Below are positions 41,794 through 51,690 of a stretch of 64,000 nucleotides of DNA, piece after piece (positions within the stretch are counted from its first letter, which is position 1; each line of letters starts with the position of its first letter). This DNA is from Skermania piniformis (lineage in GTDB: Bacteria > Actinomycetota > Actinomycetes > Mycobacteriales > Mycobacteriaceae). A program made the translations under genes and the position numbers. Below the pieces are notes generated by a model, which worked only from the letters and a program-made list of their open reading frames with translations, was not told where the DNA came from and did no database searches. The stretch lies in the NCBI RefSeq assembly GCF_019285775.1, contig NZ_CP079105.1, positions 248,001 to 312,000 of the forward strand, read 5' to 3'.

Positions 41794-44082
41794 ATGGCTC
41801 ACTACCTTTACCGGATCGGACGGTTCGCCTTCCGCCGGAAAGGGCTCGTAATCGCGTCCTGGCTCATCCTGTCGGTGCTGGCTGCAGTCGGTGCCGCGAC
41901 GTTGTCCGGCCCGACGAAGGACGCGTTCTCGATTCCCGGCACGCCGGCGCAACAGGCGCAGGACCTCCTTGCCGAGCGTTTCCCCGGGGCGCCCGACCCG
42001 GCCAATTCGCTCTCGGCCCGGTACGTCTTCGCTGCTCCGCCCGGCGAGACATTGGACTCCCCGACGAATGTCGCGGCGATGGACGCGGTGCTGGACCGGG
42101 TGCGGGCGCTCCCACAGATTCGCGCGGAGGCCGCGTCCACCCTGGCCGACCCCGTTGCGGCCCAACGACAGCTGGTCGATGCGGCGAGCGAACGTGGTCC
42201 CGGCGCGGTGGCCGACGCGCAGGCGCTCGCGCCGCTGTCGCCCGACCGGACGGTCGGCTATCTCGACGTTCCGTTCACCGGCGGCCCGACCGACACCTCG
42301 GCGGCCTTGCGGACGGCGATCGACGCTGCAGCCCAACCGGGCCGGGATGCCGGGCTCACCGTCGAGGTGAGCGGTAATGCAGCACAGAACCAACAGCCGC
42401 CGGGTGGCACGACCGAGCTGGTCGGCATCGGGGTTGCCGCGGTGGTCCTGATGCTCACCTTCGGCGCGTTGGTGGCGGCCGGTCTGCCACTGATCACGGC
42501 GATCATCGGCATCGCGATCACCAGCATGGGGATCAGCATCGCTACCGGATTCACCGACCTCAGCTCGATGACCCCGACGTTGGCCGTCATGATCGGGCTT
42601 GCCGTCGCCATCGACTACTCGTTGTTCATCGTGTCGCGCTACCGGCACGAGCTGAGCCGCATTCCCGGCGTTGCCGATCGGGAAACCCGCGCCGACGCGG
42701 CCGGGCGGGCCGTCGGTACTGCCGGTTCGGCCGTGGTCTTCGCCGGGCTCACCGTGATCATCGCGCTGATCGCGCTGCGCGTGGTCGGTATCCCGTTCCT
42801 CGCCGATATGGGCGCGGCCGCGGCATTCAGCGTCTTTCTCGCCGTGGTCATCGCCTTGACCCTGTTGCCGGCGCTGCTCGGGCTGTTCGGAGCGCGAACG
42901 TTTGCCGGAAGGGTGCCGTTCGTGCGCTCGAGCGCTACCGACGGCGTCCGGGCCCGGCGCTACGCTCGGTTCGTCACCCGCCGGCCGGGCTGGGTGCTGG
43001 CGATCGCGGTGGTGTTGCTCGGACTCGTCGCGCTGCCGGCGACCCAGCTGGAAATGGCGCTACCGAACCAAGCGACCAGCGACCCCGCGAGCAGCGCCCG
43101 CAAGGCCTACGATCTGCTCGATCGGGGCTTCGGTCCCGGCCGGGGCGGTCCGTTGGTGGTCGTAGTGGACGGCCGTAACGCCACCGGGAGCGCGCACGCT
43201 GCGTTCGATTCCGTGCTGGCCACGATCGCCGCCGACCCGGACGTGACCAATGCCCAGATCGTCGGGGTGAACCAAGCGGGCGATACCGCGCAGATCCTGG
43301 TCACGCCACGTAGTGGGCCGAGCAGCGACGAGACCGAGAACCTGGTCCAGCGGCTGCGCGACGCCGAGCCGGCAGTGCAGGAGCGGACGGCAGCCACCTA
43401 CGGGGTAACCGGGCAGACGGCGTTGGAGAACGACGTGTCGGCGCGGCTGCAGAGCGCGCTGGTGCCCTACTTGGCGGTCGTCGTCGGGCTGGCCTTCATC
43501 CTGCTGATGCTGGTCTTCCGCTCGGTTCTGGTTCCGCTCACCGCGACCCTCGGATTTCTGCTCAGCGTCGTGGCCACGTTCGGTGCCACGGTGGCCATCT
43601 GGCAGGAGGGCTGGGGCGGCCTGACCGGCAATCCGCAGCCGCTGGTCAGCTTCTTGCCGATCTTCTTGATCGGAGTGGTGTTCGGCTTGGCGATGGATTA
43701 CCAGGTGTTCCTGGTCACCCGGATGCGCGAGGAGTACATCAAGGGTGCCTCGGCGCGGGAGGCGGTGGTGGCCGGATTCAGCCACGGCGCTCGGGTGGTC
43801 ACCGCTGCGGCGATCATCATGATGTCGGTGTTTGCCGCGTTCATCGCCGAAGATCAGCCGTTCATCCGGGTGATGGGTTTTGCGCTGGCCATCGCCGTGT
43901 TCTTCGACGCCTTCGTGGTGCGGATGGTGATCATCCCCGCGGTGATGGCGCTCCTCGGTGACCGTGCCTGGTACCTGCCGCGGTGGTTGGACCGGATCCT
44001 GCCGGATGTGGACATCGAGGGAAGCAAGCTCGTCGACGCGCCGCCGCGGGACGACGAGCGGGAGCTGGTTTCGGTGCACTGA
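41794..44082 (+). CDS. MMPL family (RND-type) transporter
   Basis: A 762-residue inner-membrane exporter with 12 predicted helices and two large extracytoplasmic domains (about residues 40-190 and 400-545). Seen: the MMPL/RND proton-relay segment VMIGLAVAIDYSLFIVSRYR in the first half and VVFGLAMDYQVFLVTRMREE in the second. Without the C-terminal domain of MmpL3, so it is the shorter type whose substrates range from lipids to small toxic molecules. GAGGAG 6 nt before the ATG. Second gene of the TetR operon. Confidence 0.92.
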   Translation: MAHYLYRIGRFAFRRKGLVIASWLILSVLAAVGAATLSGPTKDAFSIPGTPAQQAQDLLAERFPGAPDPANSLSARYVFAAPPGETLDSPTNVAAMDAVLDRVRALPQIRAEAASTLADPVAAQRQLVDAASERGPGAVADAQALAPLSPDRTVGYLDVPFTGGPTDTSAALRTAIDAAAQPGRDAGLTVEVSGNAAQNQQPPGGTTELVGIGVAAVVLMLTFGALVAAGLPLITAIIGIAITSMGISIATGFTDLSSMTPTLAVMIGLAVAIDYSLFIVSRYRHELSRIPGVADRETRADAAGRAVGTAGSAVVFAGLTVIIALIALRVVGIPFLADMGAAAAFSVFLAVVIALTLLPALLGLFGARTFAGRVPFVRSSATDGVRARRYARFVTRRPGWVLAIAVVLLGLVALPATQLEMALPNQATSDPASSARKAYDLLDRGFGPGRGGPLVVVVDGRNATGSAHAAFDSVLATIAADPDVTNAQIVGVNQAGDTAQILVTPRSGPSSDETENLVQRLRDAEPAVQERTAATYGVTGQTALENDVSARLQSALVPYLAVVVGLAFILLMLVFRSVLVPLTATLGFLLSVVATFGATVAIWQEGWGGLTGNPQPLVSFLPIFLIGVVFGLAMDYQVFLVTRMREEYIKGASAREAVVAGFSHGARVVTAAAIIMMSVFAAFIAEDQPFIRVMGFALAIAVFFDAFVVRMVIIPAVMALLGDRAWYLPRWLDRILPDVDIEGSKLVDAPPRDDERELVSVH

Positions 44083-44123
44083 GTGTCCGGTCGCCGCACC
44101 GAGTCAGGCTGCAGCCGAGCAGA

Positions 44124-44162
44124 ACCGCCGCACCCGGGCCGAGCAGGTCCGGGTGCGGCGGT
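44124..44162 (+). terminator. Hairpin after the MMPL gene
   Basis: A 14-bp stem, ACCGCCGCACCCGG (44124-44137) with CCGGGTGCGGCGGT (44149-44162), and an 11-nt loop. No T-run. Located 41 bp after the MMPL stop and 84 bp before the ABC exporter. Confidence 0.75.
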
Positions 44163-44246
44163 CTCGGGTTTCGGTGCCGGCAGGTTGCCGAGACCGTGGC
44201 ATCTCGAATGCAGCCGATCGCGCCGAGCCGAGTAACCTCGACCCGG

Positions 44247-45977
44247 ATGTTGACTCGACTGCTCCGCACCTTCCTCTACCCCTACCGCGCCCAGCTGGTG
44301 GGGGTCGTGGTGTTGCAGCTGATTTCTGTTACTGCGGCGTTGCTGCTGCCGAGCATCAACGCCGACTTGATCGACTACGGCATCACCCGGGGAGACATCG
44401 GCTACATCTGGACGTCCGGCCTGCGGATGCTGGCCGTCACCGTGTTGCAGATCGTTTGTTCGGTGGGATCGGTGTATCTCGGTGCGCAGGCGGCCATGGC
44501 GGCGGGCCGGGATATCCGTGGGGCGCTGCTGCATCGCGCGAACACCTTCTCGGTGCGGGAGATCGGTCGGTTCGGCGCGCCGTCGCTGATCACCCGGAAC
44601 ACGAACGACGTGCAGCAGGTGCAATTGCTGATCGTGATGTGCGCGACGATTCTGGTAACCGCACCGATCATGTGCGTCGGCGGAATCATCATGGCGTTGC
44701 GCGAAGACCTGCAGTTGTCCTGGATCCTGCTGGTTGCCGTGCCGGTGCTGGGTGTCACGATGAGTCTGGTGATCGCCCGCATGGTTCCGTTGTTCCGGGC
44801 GATGCAAACTCGTCTCGACACGGTGAACCGGGTGTTGCGGGAGCAGATCACCGGGATCCGGGTGGTTCGGGCGTTCGTCCGGGAGCGGCAGGAGCGATGG
44901 CGGTTCGGGGTGGCGAACACCGATCTGACCGAGACCGCGCTGCGGGTCGGCCGGCTGCAGGCGCTGATGTTCCCGACCGTCATGACGATCACCAACGTGA
45001 CCACGGTCGCGGTGATCTGGTTCGGCGGCCACGAGGTCGACTCGGGGCGGATGCAGATCGGTTCGCTCACCGCCATGCTCAGCTACCTCATGCAGATCCT
45101 GATGTCGGTGATGATGGCCTCGTTCCTGGCGATGATGGTGCCGCGGGCCGCCGTCTGCGCCGACCGGATCGGCGAGGTGCTCGACACCCGTTCGTCGCTG
45201 GTCCCGGCGACACACCCCGAAGGGTTCTACGGCTACCCGGGCTCGGTCGAGCTGTTCGGCGTCGAATTCACCTATCCCGGCGCGGACGCTCCGGTGCTGC
45301 GTGGGGTGAATTTTCGGGCCGAGCCGGGCGAGACGGTGGCGATCGTCGGTGCCACCGGCTCGGGTAAGACCACGCTGCTGAACCTGATCCCCCGGCTGGT
45401 CGATGCGACCGGTGGCGCCGTGTACGTCGGCGACACCGACGTGCGGGTGCTCGACCTGGATGCGTTGCGCAACGAGATCGGCCTGGTGCCGCAGAAGCCG
45501 TACCTGTTCTCCGGAACGATAGCCAGCAACCTGCGATTCGGTCGCCCGGAGGCCAGTGACGAAGAGCTGTGGGATGCGCTGGAAACCGCGCAGGCCGCAG
45601 ATTTCGTCCGGGAGATGCCGTTGCAGCTACAGACCCCGGTCTCCCAGGGCGGCACCACCGTCTCCGGCGGTCAACGGCAGCGCCTGGCGATTGCCCGGGC
45701 GCTGGTGAAGCGGCCGAAGGTGTACCTGTTCGACGACTCGTTCTCCGCGCTCGACCTGGCCACCGATGCGTTGCTTCGGGCGGCGTTACGGCCGATCACG
45801 GTGGACGCCACTGTGATCGTCGTCGCTCAACGGGTGTCGACCGTTCGGGACGCAACCCGGATCGTGGTGCTGGAGGATGGCGCGGTGGTCGGCATCGGCC
45901 GACACGATGATCTGGTCCGCGACTGCCCGGAGTATCGCGAAATTGTCGAGTCGCAGCTCGGGGTGGATGCGCGGTGA
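44247..45977 (+). CDS. ABC exporter half-transporter, degenerate-site subunit
   Basis: A 576-residue half-transporter: six helices (about 1-310) and an ATPase domain. Walker A GATGSGKTTL, signature VSGGQRQRLAIARAL. The Walker B end is VYLFDDSFSALD, with Asp where the catalytic Glu normally stands, and the switch is VVAQRVSTV, with Gln in place of His. Those changes mark the non-hydrolysing site of heterodimeric exporters. The partner gene follows 4 bp after the stop. Related to the Rv1272c/Rv1273c pair. ATG at 44247; no clear ribosome site. Confidence 0.9.
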   Translation: MLTRLLRTFLYPYRAQLVGVVVLQLISVTAALLLPSINADLIDYGITRGDIGYIWTSGLRMLAVTVLQIVCSVGSVYLGAQAAMAAGRDIRGALLHRANTFSVREIGRFGAPSLITRNTNDVQQVQLLIVMCATILVTAPIMCVGGIIMALREDLQLSWILLVAVPVLGVTMSLVIARMVPLFRAMQTRLDTVNRVLREQITGIRVVRAFVRERQERWRFGVANTDLTETALRVGRLQALMFPTVMTITNVTTVAVIWFGGHEVDSGRMQIGSLTAMLSYLMQILMSVMMASFLAMMVPRAAVCADRIGEVLDTRSSLVPATHPEGFYGYPGSVELFGVEFTYPGADAPVLRGVNFRAEPGETVAIVGATGSGKTTLLNLIPRLVDATGGAVYVGDTDVRVLDLDALRNEIGLVPQKPYLFSGTIASNLRFGRPEASDEELWDALETAQAADFVREMPLQLQTPVSQGGTTVSGGQRQRLAIARALVKRPKVYLFDDSFSALDLATDALLRAALRPITVDATVIVVAQRVSTVRDATRIVVLEDGAVVGIGRHDDLVRDCPEYREIVESQLGVDAR

Positions 45978-45981
45978 CCCG

Positions 45982-47907
45982 ATGAGGCCGGGAATGAGGC
46001 CGGGGGCGATCAATCCGGGTGCGCCCGGGCAGAAGGCGAAATCGTTCAAGCCGACGCTGAGCCGTCTGCTCGGCCGGTTGGCGCCGGAGCGGCCGGCGAT
46101 CATCGGGTTGCTGAGCTTGGCCGTGCTCAGCGTCGTGCTGAACGTGTTGGGCCCACACATCCTCGGTCAGGCAACCAACCTGATCTTCGACGGTGTGGTC
46201 GGGCGACAGTTGCCTGCCGGGGTCGACAAGGCCGAGGCGATCGAACAGCTGCGCGCCGAGGGCCAGGACCGGCTCGCCGACATGCTGTCCGGCATGGCCG
46301 TGATCCCGGGCGTCGGGGTCGATTTCGACGCGGTAGGCCGGGTCCTGACGATCGTGTTGGCGCTCTACGTCGTCGCCGGGCTGTGCTCGTGGCTGCAGGG
46401 GCTGGTGCTGAACCAGGTCATCCAACGTGCGGTCCGGGGTTTGCGGGCGGAGGTCGAGGACAAGATCCACCGGCTGCCGCTGAGCTACTTCGATCGGCAT
46501 GCGCGGGGCGACCTGCTCAGCCGGGTGACCAACGACGTCGACAACATCGCGCAAAGCCTCCAGCAGACGCTGAGCCAGTTGTTGATGTCCGTGCTGAGCG
46601 TGCTCGGGATCTTGGCCATGATGGTGTGGATCTCGCCGCTGCTGGCCCTGGTCGCGTTGATCACTGTGCCGTTGGTCGTGGTGGTCACCAGTCAGATCGC
46701 GCAGCGGTCCCGGCCGCACTTCGTCGATCAGTGGCGCTACACCGGGATGATGAACGCCACGGTCGAGGAGGCATACGCCGGGCACGAAGTGGTGCAGGCG
46801 TTCGGCCGGGCCGGCGCCGTGGAGGAAGAGTTCGACGAGCGCAACGAGCGGTTGTTCCAGGCGAGTTACCGCGCACAGTTCGTCTCGGGCCTGATCATGC
46901 CGGCGATCATGTTCCTCGGCAATCTCAACTACGTGTTGGTGGCGGTGATCGGCGGACTGCGGGTGGCGTCGGGGAACCTGTCGCTCGGCGAAGTGCAGGC
47001 GTTTATCCAGTACACCCGCCAGTTCACCCAGCCGCTGACCCAGATCGGCGCGATGATGAACGTGTTGCAGTCCGGCGTTGCCTCGGCGGAACGGGTCTTC
47101 GAAGTGCTCGACGCCGACGAGCAGTCGGCAGATCCGGTGGTCGAGGACAAGCGTGCCGTCGACCGCGGCCGGATCGAGTTCGACCACGTGTCGTTCCGCT
47201 ACGAGCCGCAGACTCCGCTGATCGATGACCTTTCGTTGGTCGCCGAACCCGGCCAGCTGGTGGCGATCGTGGGACCGACCGGGGCCGGCAAGACCACCCT
47301 GGTGAATCTGATCATGCGGTTCTTCGAGGTGGACTCGGGGAAGATCACCATGGATGGGGTGGACATCACCCGGATGTCGCGGGACCGCCTCCGCTCCCGG
47401 ATCGGCATGGTCTTGCAGGACACCTGGCTGTTCCACGGGACGATCCGAGAGAACATCGCCTACGGGAAACCACAAGCAACCGAGGAGGAAATCCTCGCGG
47501 CGGCGCGCGCTGCGTATGTCGACCGGTTCGTGCACTCGCTTCCGAACGGCTACGACACCGTGATCGACGAGGAGGGCGGCGGTGTCTCGGCCGGCGAGAA
47601 ACAGCTGATCACGATCGCGCGGGCGTTCCTGGCCAAGCCGTCGGTGCTGATCCTGGACGAGGCCACCAGCTCGGTGGATACCCGGACCGAGCTGCTGGTG
47701 CAGCAGGCCATGGCCACGTTGCGCAGCAACCGGACCAGCTTCGTCATCGCCCATCGGCTGTCCACCATCCGCGACGCCGACCTGATCCTGGTGATGGAGA
47801 ACGGCGAGATCGTCGAACAGGGCACCCACGATCTGCTGCTCCGCTCGCACGGCGCTTATTGGCGGCTGTACAACGCGCAGTTCGCGGGCGTCGTCGCGGA
47901 GGCGTGA
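45982..47907 (+). CDS. ABC exporter half-transporter, catalytic subunit
   Basis: A 641-residue half-transporter with six helices (about 30-360). The ATPase has Walker A GPTGAGKTTL, canonical Walker B LILDEATSSVD and H-loop VIAHRLSTIRDAD; its signature is the divergent VSAGEKQLITIARAF. With the preceding subunit this gives one canonical and one degenerate ATP site. Start ATG at 45982, 5 nt after the partner's stop; ATG at 45967 (overlapping) is an alternative. Substrate unknown; related exporters handle lipids or drugs. Confidence 0.9.
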   Translation: MRPGMRPGAINPGAPGQKAKSFKPTLSRLLGRLAPERPAIIGLLSLAVLSVVLNVLGPHILGQATNLIFDGVVGRQLPAGVDKAEAIEQLRAEGQDRLADMLSGMAVIPGVGVDFDAVGRVLTIVLALYVVAGLCSWLQGLVLNQVIQRAVRGLRAEVEDKIHRLPLSYFDRHARGDLLSRVTNDVDNIAQSLQQTLSQLLMSVLSVLGILAMMVWISPLLALVALITVPLVVVVTSQIAQRSRPHFVDQWRYTGMMNATVEEAYAGHEVVQAFGRAGAVEEEFDERNERLFQASYRAQFVSGLIMPAIMFLGNLNYVLVAVIGGLRVASGNLSLGEVQAFIQYTRQFTQPLTQIGAMMNVLQSGVASAERVFEVLDADEQSADPVVEDKRAVDRGRIEFDHVSFRYEPQTPLIDDLSLVAEPGQLVAIVGPTGAGKTTLVNLIMRFFEVDSGKITMDGVDITRMSRDRLRSRIGMVLQDTWLFHGTIRENIAYGKPQATEEEILAAARAAYVDRFVHSLPNGYDTVIDEEGGGVSAGEKQLITIARAFLAKPSVLILDEATSSVDTRTELLVQQAMATLRSNRTSFVIAHRLSTIRDADLILVMENGEIVEQGTHDLLLRSHGAYWRLYNAQFAGVVAEA

Positions 47908-47915
47908 ACCGAACA

Positions 47916-47936
47916 GACCCGCTCCCGGGCCGGGTC
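47916..47936 (+). terminator. Weak hairpin after the ABC exporter
   Basis: GACCCG (47916-47921) pairs with CGGGTC (47931-47936), with a GC-rich loop. It lies between convergent genes whose stops are 33 bp apart, so it may end both transcripts, but the stem is short and no T-run follows. Confidence 0.35.
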
Positions 47937-47940
47937 GGTC

Positions 47941-50340
47941 CTAGTCCCGGACGGGCTCGCGCAGCTCGGCCAAGGCCGCGCTGTCGAAGAGCAGATCGAG
48001 TTCCGCGGCTTCGTCGAGCTGCCAGGGCTGTGCGCAGTCGGTGAGGAGCTGATCCCAGCTTGCCGCTGCCTCGGGCCGCGAGCGGGTGGCCAGATCTGCG
48101 GCGAGCGCCCCGGCGCGGATCATGGTGGGGATCTGCAGGTGGCGGATGGTAGACGGGTGAATCTCCCGTGCCCCAGCGAAGCCCTGAGCGGTGAGCATCG
48201 CCCGAGCCGCCGACTTGGCGAACGACGCCGACGCGGTCAACGCATGCCCGGCGAGCAGCAACTCGTCGCGGCGCCGTGCTGCTGCCGGGGTCAGTGCAGC
48301 ACTGCCGGTCCGGCGGTATACCTCGGCGTAGACGTGGGTGCGGATGACGATTTCGGTGATCGTCATGGTGAAGGTCGGTATCACGACGGCGCTGCGCAGG
48401 TTCCACCCGCTCCCGGCCGGGCCCATGCCCGCGTACGCGTGCAGGGCAAAGTTCCGTAGCCGCTCGTCATCGCACTCCGCCAGCAGGCTGAAGCCGGGGA
48501 GCGGCAAACTCATCGGCGTGACGACGTCGGCGGCCAAGTGCTTGGCGAGCAGCCCGATTGCCTGGGTGGTGCCTTCGACCGCCTGAAATCGACCGGACAC
48601 CGTCACCGCACGTGGTTGCTCGCCGGTCCAATCGATGCCACGGAACTCACCGTCGCGGATTTGCCGCAGCGCCTCGCGGAACCGGATCAGGTCGTGCCCG
48701 GCCGACTTGACCCGATGCGCCCGGCCGCCGAATCCCTTACCGGTGTGGTCGATCGGGAGCCGTTTCCCGGCTCGTTCCCAGCCCCGGACTCGGTCGGACT
48801 CCGCTACCTGTTGCAGCAATCGGGTCAGTCCGCGGTCCGCCGTGGTGTCGAACCAGACACACAACATCCCGATCGTGCCGGCCGCTCCGACCGCCGCGAA
48901 ATCATCAGCGTCCCAGGGGGTGCGCTGCCCCTGTCGCCAGGCTGCGAGTGCGGTTCGTTGCGCGGGGGTCAATGCAGCGTCGAGATCGATCGTGGTCCAG
49001 CCCGCCGCCGCGCGGAGCCGATCGTTGAACTCGCTGAGTTCCCGGTAGGACTGCTCGGATGGCGCCACGGGGAGGTTCGCGGGCACCGGATGGTCGTCCG
49101 ATGCGGCGTCGATCGCCAGGTCGATGGTTGCGACCCGCCGTGCCTGAGTGTCGATATTGCGGTCGAAGAGTTCGGCATCGTCACATGCGGTCGGGTCGTC
49201 GCGGCCTGCTTCGGCGTCCGACGTCGGGTCGACTGCCTCGGAAACTGTCGTTTCGGCAGATCCGCCGACCCGCTCGGCCACGACTTCGAGCACTGTCTGC
49301 GCCTGCTCGGTGACGGCCAGTTCGGCGCGGAGCCGGTCGAGTTCGGTTTTGAGCTCGGCGTTCTCACGTTTGAGCTCGGCGATCCGCTCGGTGAGTTCGT
49401 TGGTCCGCGCGGCGACCCAGTTGATCCGTTCCTGGATGCTCTGCACCACCCGGCGGCGTTGCTCGTCACGGTCGGGGGAGTCGGACAAGACGACCCGGGC
49501 AATCAGGTCCAGCCGGACCGCGTCGTCGATCACCGCTGCCGTACCCAGCCGGCTGTATCGAGCTCCGGTCGCGGCCGCTCCGGCGCCGATCAGACCACCG
49601 AGTCCGGTGGCCATGGCGGTGCCGCCCGCGACCCCGAAACCGCCGGCGGCCAGCGAACCGCCGCCGAGTGCGGCCAATCCGGCCGAGGTCGCCGCGGCTC
49701 CGCTGAGGCCCATGGTGCTGCCGATCATCGCACCGATAGCCGGGGCGGCCAGTCCGCCGGTGAGAATTCCCGCGCCCACCCCGACGACGCCGACCGCGGC
49801 GATTCGGCCCCAGCGGATCGATCTGCGCTGGAGTGCGCGCCGTAGCGCGTCGAACTCGGTGGTGAGGATGTCGAGATCGTCGTCGCGCAAGCACGACCCG
49901 AAGTCCGACGCCGCCTCACGCAGCGACTCGTCGCGCTGCTGCTCGACCCAGCGGACCCGATCGGGGAAAGGATCGAACGTGACCAGCTCGATGAGCACGA
50001 GCATCGCCCGCGAACGGCGGGTGAGTCGCTCGGTCAGGATCGCGGCCAGATCGCTGATACCGACCTCGGACAGGGCGGTCGATTCGTTCGGGACGGTTCG
50101 AGCGGCCGCGCCGGCCGGTCCGTCGTCGTCGGACAGCTGGGTCAGCAGCAGAGCCGTGTCGGCGGTTGCATCCGCGACCGCCGCGCGTTTGCTTTCGATC
50201 GCCTTGGCGCGCTTCTCGGCAGCGAGGTCGCGCAACAGCATCCTCGCCTGCAACACGCGCGTGAGGACGATCTCGACGTCGTCGAGCTGCATCTCCGAAT
50301 CCAGGCCGCGGCTGGCGTCGTTGCCGATCACATCGTTCAT
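47941..50340 (-). CDS. Large glycine-zipper / coiled-coil protein, unknown function
   Basis: A 799-residue protein. Residues 1-175 are helical and charged. Residues about 178-262 form a long Gly/Ala-rich hydrophobic region (GVVGVGAGILTGGLAAPAIG and repeats) typical of glycine-zipper membrane segments. A coiled coil follows (about 295-350, ERIAELKRENAELKTELDRL). Residues about 450-799 are a folded domain with DHTGKGFGG (531-539), HRVKSAGHDLIRF (542-554) and HALTASASFAKSAARAMLT. The His/Asp pattern suggests metal or phosphate binding, but I cannot name a family. The ATG at 50340 has GGAGG 7 nt upstream. Divergent from tgt across 120 bp. Confidence 0.75.
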   Translation of the reverse strand: MNDVIGNDASRGLDSEMQLDDVEIVLTRVLQARMLLRDLAAEKRAKAIESKRAAVADATADTALLLTQLSDDDGPAGAAARTVPNESTALSEVGISDLAAILTERLTRRSRAMLVLIELVTFDPFPDRVRWVEQQRDESLREAASDFGSCLRDDDLDILTTEFDALRRALQRRSIRWGRIAAVGVVGVGAGILTGGLAAPAIGAMIGSTMGLSGAAATSAGLAALGGGSLAAGGFGVAGGTAMATGLGGLIGAGAAATGARYSRLGTAAVIDDAVRLDLIARVVLSDSPDRDEQRRRVVQSIQERINWVAARTNELTERIAELKRENAELKTELDRLRAELAVTEQAQTVLEVVAERVGGSAETTVSEAVDPTSDAEAGRDDPTACDDAELFDRNIDTQARRVATIDLAIDAASDDHPVPANLPVAPSEQSYRELSEFNDRLRAAAGWTTIDLDAALTPAQRTALAAWRQGQRTPWDADDFAAVGAAGTIGMLCVWFDTTADRGLTRLLQQVAESDRVRGWERAGKRLPIDHTGKGFGGRAHRVKSAGHDLIRFREALRQIRDGEFRGIDWTGEQPRAVTVSGRFQAVEGTTQAIGLLAKHLAADVVTPMSLPLPGFSLLAECDDERLRNFALHAYAGMGPAGSGWNLRSAVVIPTFTMTITEIVIRTHVYAEVYRRTGSAALTPAAARRRDELLLAGHALTASASFAKSAARAMLTAQGFAGAREIHPSTIRHLQIPTMIRAGALAADLATRSRPEAAASWDQLLTDCAQPWQLDEAAELDLLFDSAALAELREPVRD

Positions 50341-50460
50341 CGCGCAGCCTCCACGGGGTTCGGATCTCGTTCCGACGCTAACCCGAACCTCCGACAAGCC
50401 CGCCGAGGCACGCTCTTCGGCGCGCGCGGCCGGCTGGGGGCGGGCGGTAGTGTCGCAGCG

Positions 50461-51690
50461 GTGTTCACCATCGGTACCCGCCTGCCCGGACGGCACGGCC
50501 GTACCGGAATCATCCGTACCCCGCACGGCGAGATCCGGACGCCGGCGTTCGTTCCGGTCGGAACCAAGGCGACGGTGAAGTCGGTGTTGCCGGAGACCGT
50601 GCGTGAGCTGGGCGCGCAGGCCGTGCTGGCCAATGCATACCACCTCTATCTACAGCCGGGACCCGACATCGTCGACGCCGCCGGTGGCCTGGGTGCGTTC
50701 ATGAACTGGCCGGGCCCGACCTTCACCGACAGCGGCGGATTCCAGGTGATGAGCCTCGGCGTCGGGTTCAAGAAGGTGCTCGCGATGGACGCGGTGGACG
50801 TGCGCTCGGACGCCGTGATCGCGGCCGGCAAGGAGCGGCTGGCGACGGTGGACGACGATGGGGTCACCTTCAAATCGCACCTGGACGGATCGCGGCACCG
50901 GTTCACCCCCGAGGTGTCGATGCGGATCCAGCATCAGTTGGGCGCCGACATCATCTTCGCCTTCGACGAGCTGACCACGCTTCTGAACACCCGCGGGTAT
51001 CAGGAGAAGTCGGTCCGGCGCACGCACGACTGGGCGCAACGCTGCGTCGACGAGCATCGGCGACTCACCGCAGAACGCGTGGGCCGGCCTTACCAGGCGC
51101 TCTTCGGTGTCGTGCAGGGTGCGCAGTACGAGGATCTGCGACGTGCGGCCTGCCGCGGGTTGGCTGCGATCACCGGGCCGGACGGGCGCGGATTCGACGG
51201 GTACGGGATCGGCGGTGCACTGGAGAAGGACAACCTCGGCACGATCGTCGGTTGGTGCTGCGACGAGCTGCCCGAGGAGCGGCCGCGACACATGTTGGGG
51301 ATCAGCGAGCCGGAGGACATCTTTGCCGCGGTCGAGAACGGCGCGGACACCTTCGACTGCGTAAATCCGTCCCGGGTGGCGCGTAATGCGGCGGTCTACA
51401 CCGCGGACGGCCGGTACAACGTCGACCGCGCGGAGTTCCGTCGCGACTTCACGCCGATCGACGACGAGTGCGATTGCTACACCTGTGCGCACTACACCAA
51501 GGCGTATCTGCACCACCTGTTCAAGGCGAAGGAAATGCTCGCCGGAACGCTGTGCACGATCCACAACGAGCGGTTCACGATCCGACTGGTCGACGCGATC
51601 CGGGACAGCATCGCAGCGGGTCGGTTCGACGAGTTCAAAGCCGAGACGTTGGGTCGGTGGCGGCCGCGGCGGACGGTGCCCCAGGGCTGA
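50461..51690 (+). CDS. tgt: tRNA-guanine transglycosylase
   Basis: A 409-residue TGT. Seen: DSGGFQVMSLG (catalytic Asp), the nucleophile region DTFDCVNPSRVARN, and the zinc site CDCYTCAHYTKAYLHHLF. It replaces G34 with a queuosine precursor or queuine in tRNAs with GUN anticodons. The base-recognition loop, GLAVGE in preQ1-specific enzymes, reads GGALEKDN here, so the substrate may differ. GTG start. It converges with the YhhQ transporter gene, their 3' ends overlapping by 56 bp. Confidence 0.92.
   Translation: MFTIGTRLPGRHGRTGIIRTPHGEIRTPAFVPVGTKATVKSVLPETVRELGAQAVLANAYHLYLQPGPDIVDAAGGLGAFMNWPGPTFTDSGGFQVMSLGVGFKKVLAMDAVDVRSDAVIAAGKERLATVDDDGVTFKSHLDGSRHRFTPEVSMRIQHQLGADIIFAFDELTTLLNTRGYQEKSVRRTHDWAQRCVDEHRRLTAERVGRPYQALFGVVQGAQYEDLRRAACRGLAAITGPDGRGFDGYGIGGALEKDNLGTIVGWCCDELPEERPRHMLGISEPEDIFAAVENGADTFDCVNPSRVARNAAVYTADGRYNVDRAEFRRDFTPIDDECDCYTCAHYTKAYLHHLFKAKEMLAGTLCTIHNERFTIRLVDAIRDSIAAGRFDEFKAETLGRWRPRRTVPQG

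Noticed and set aside
43983-44246. N-terminal extension of the first ABC subunit
   Set aside because: It overlaps the end of the MMPL gene and the terminator hairpin; the first membrane helix begins directly after ATG 44247.
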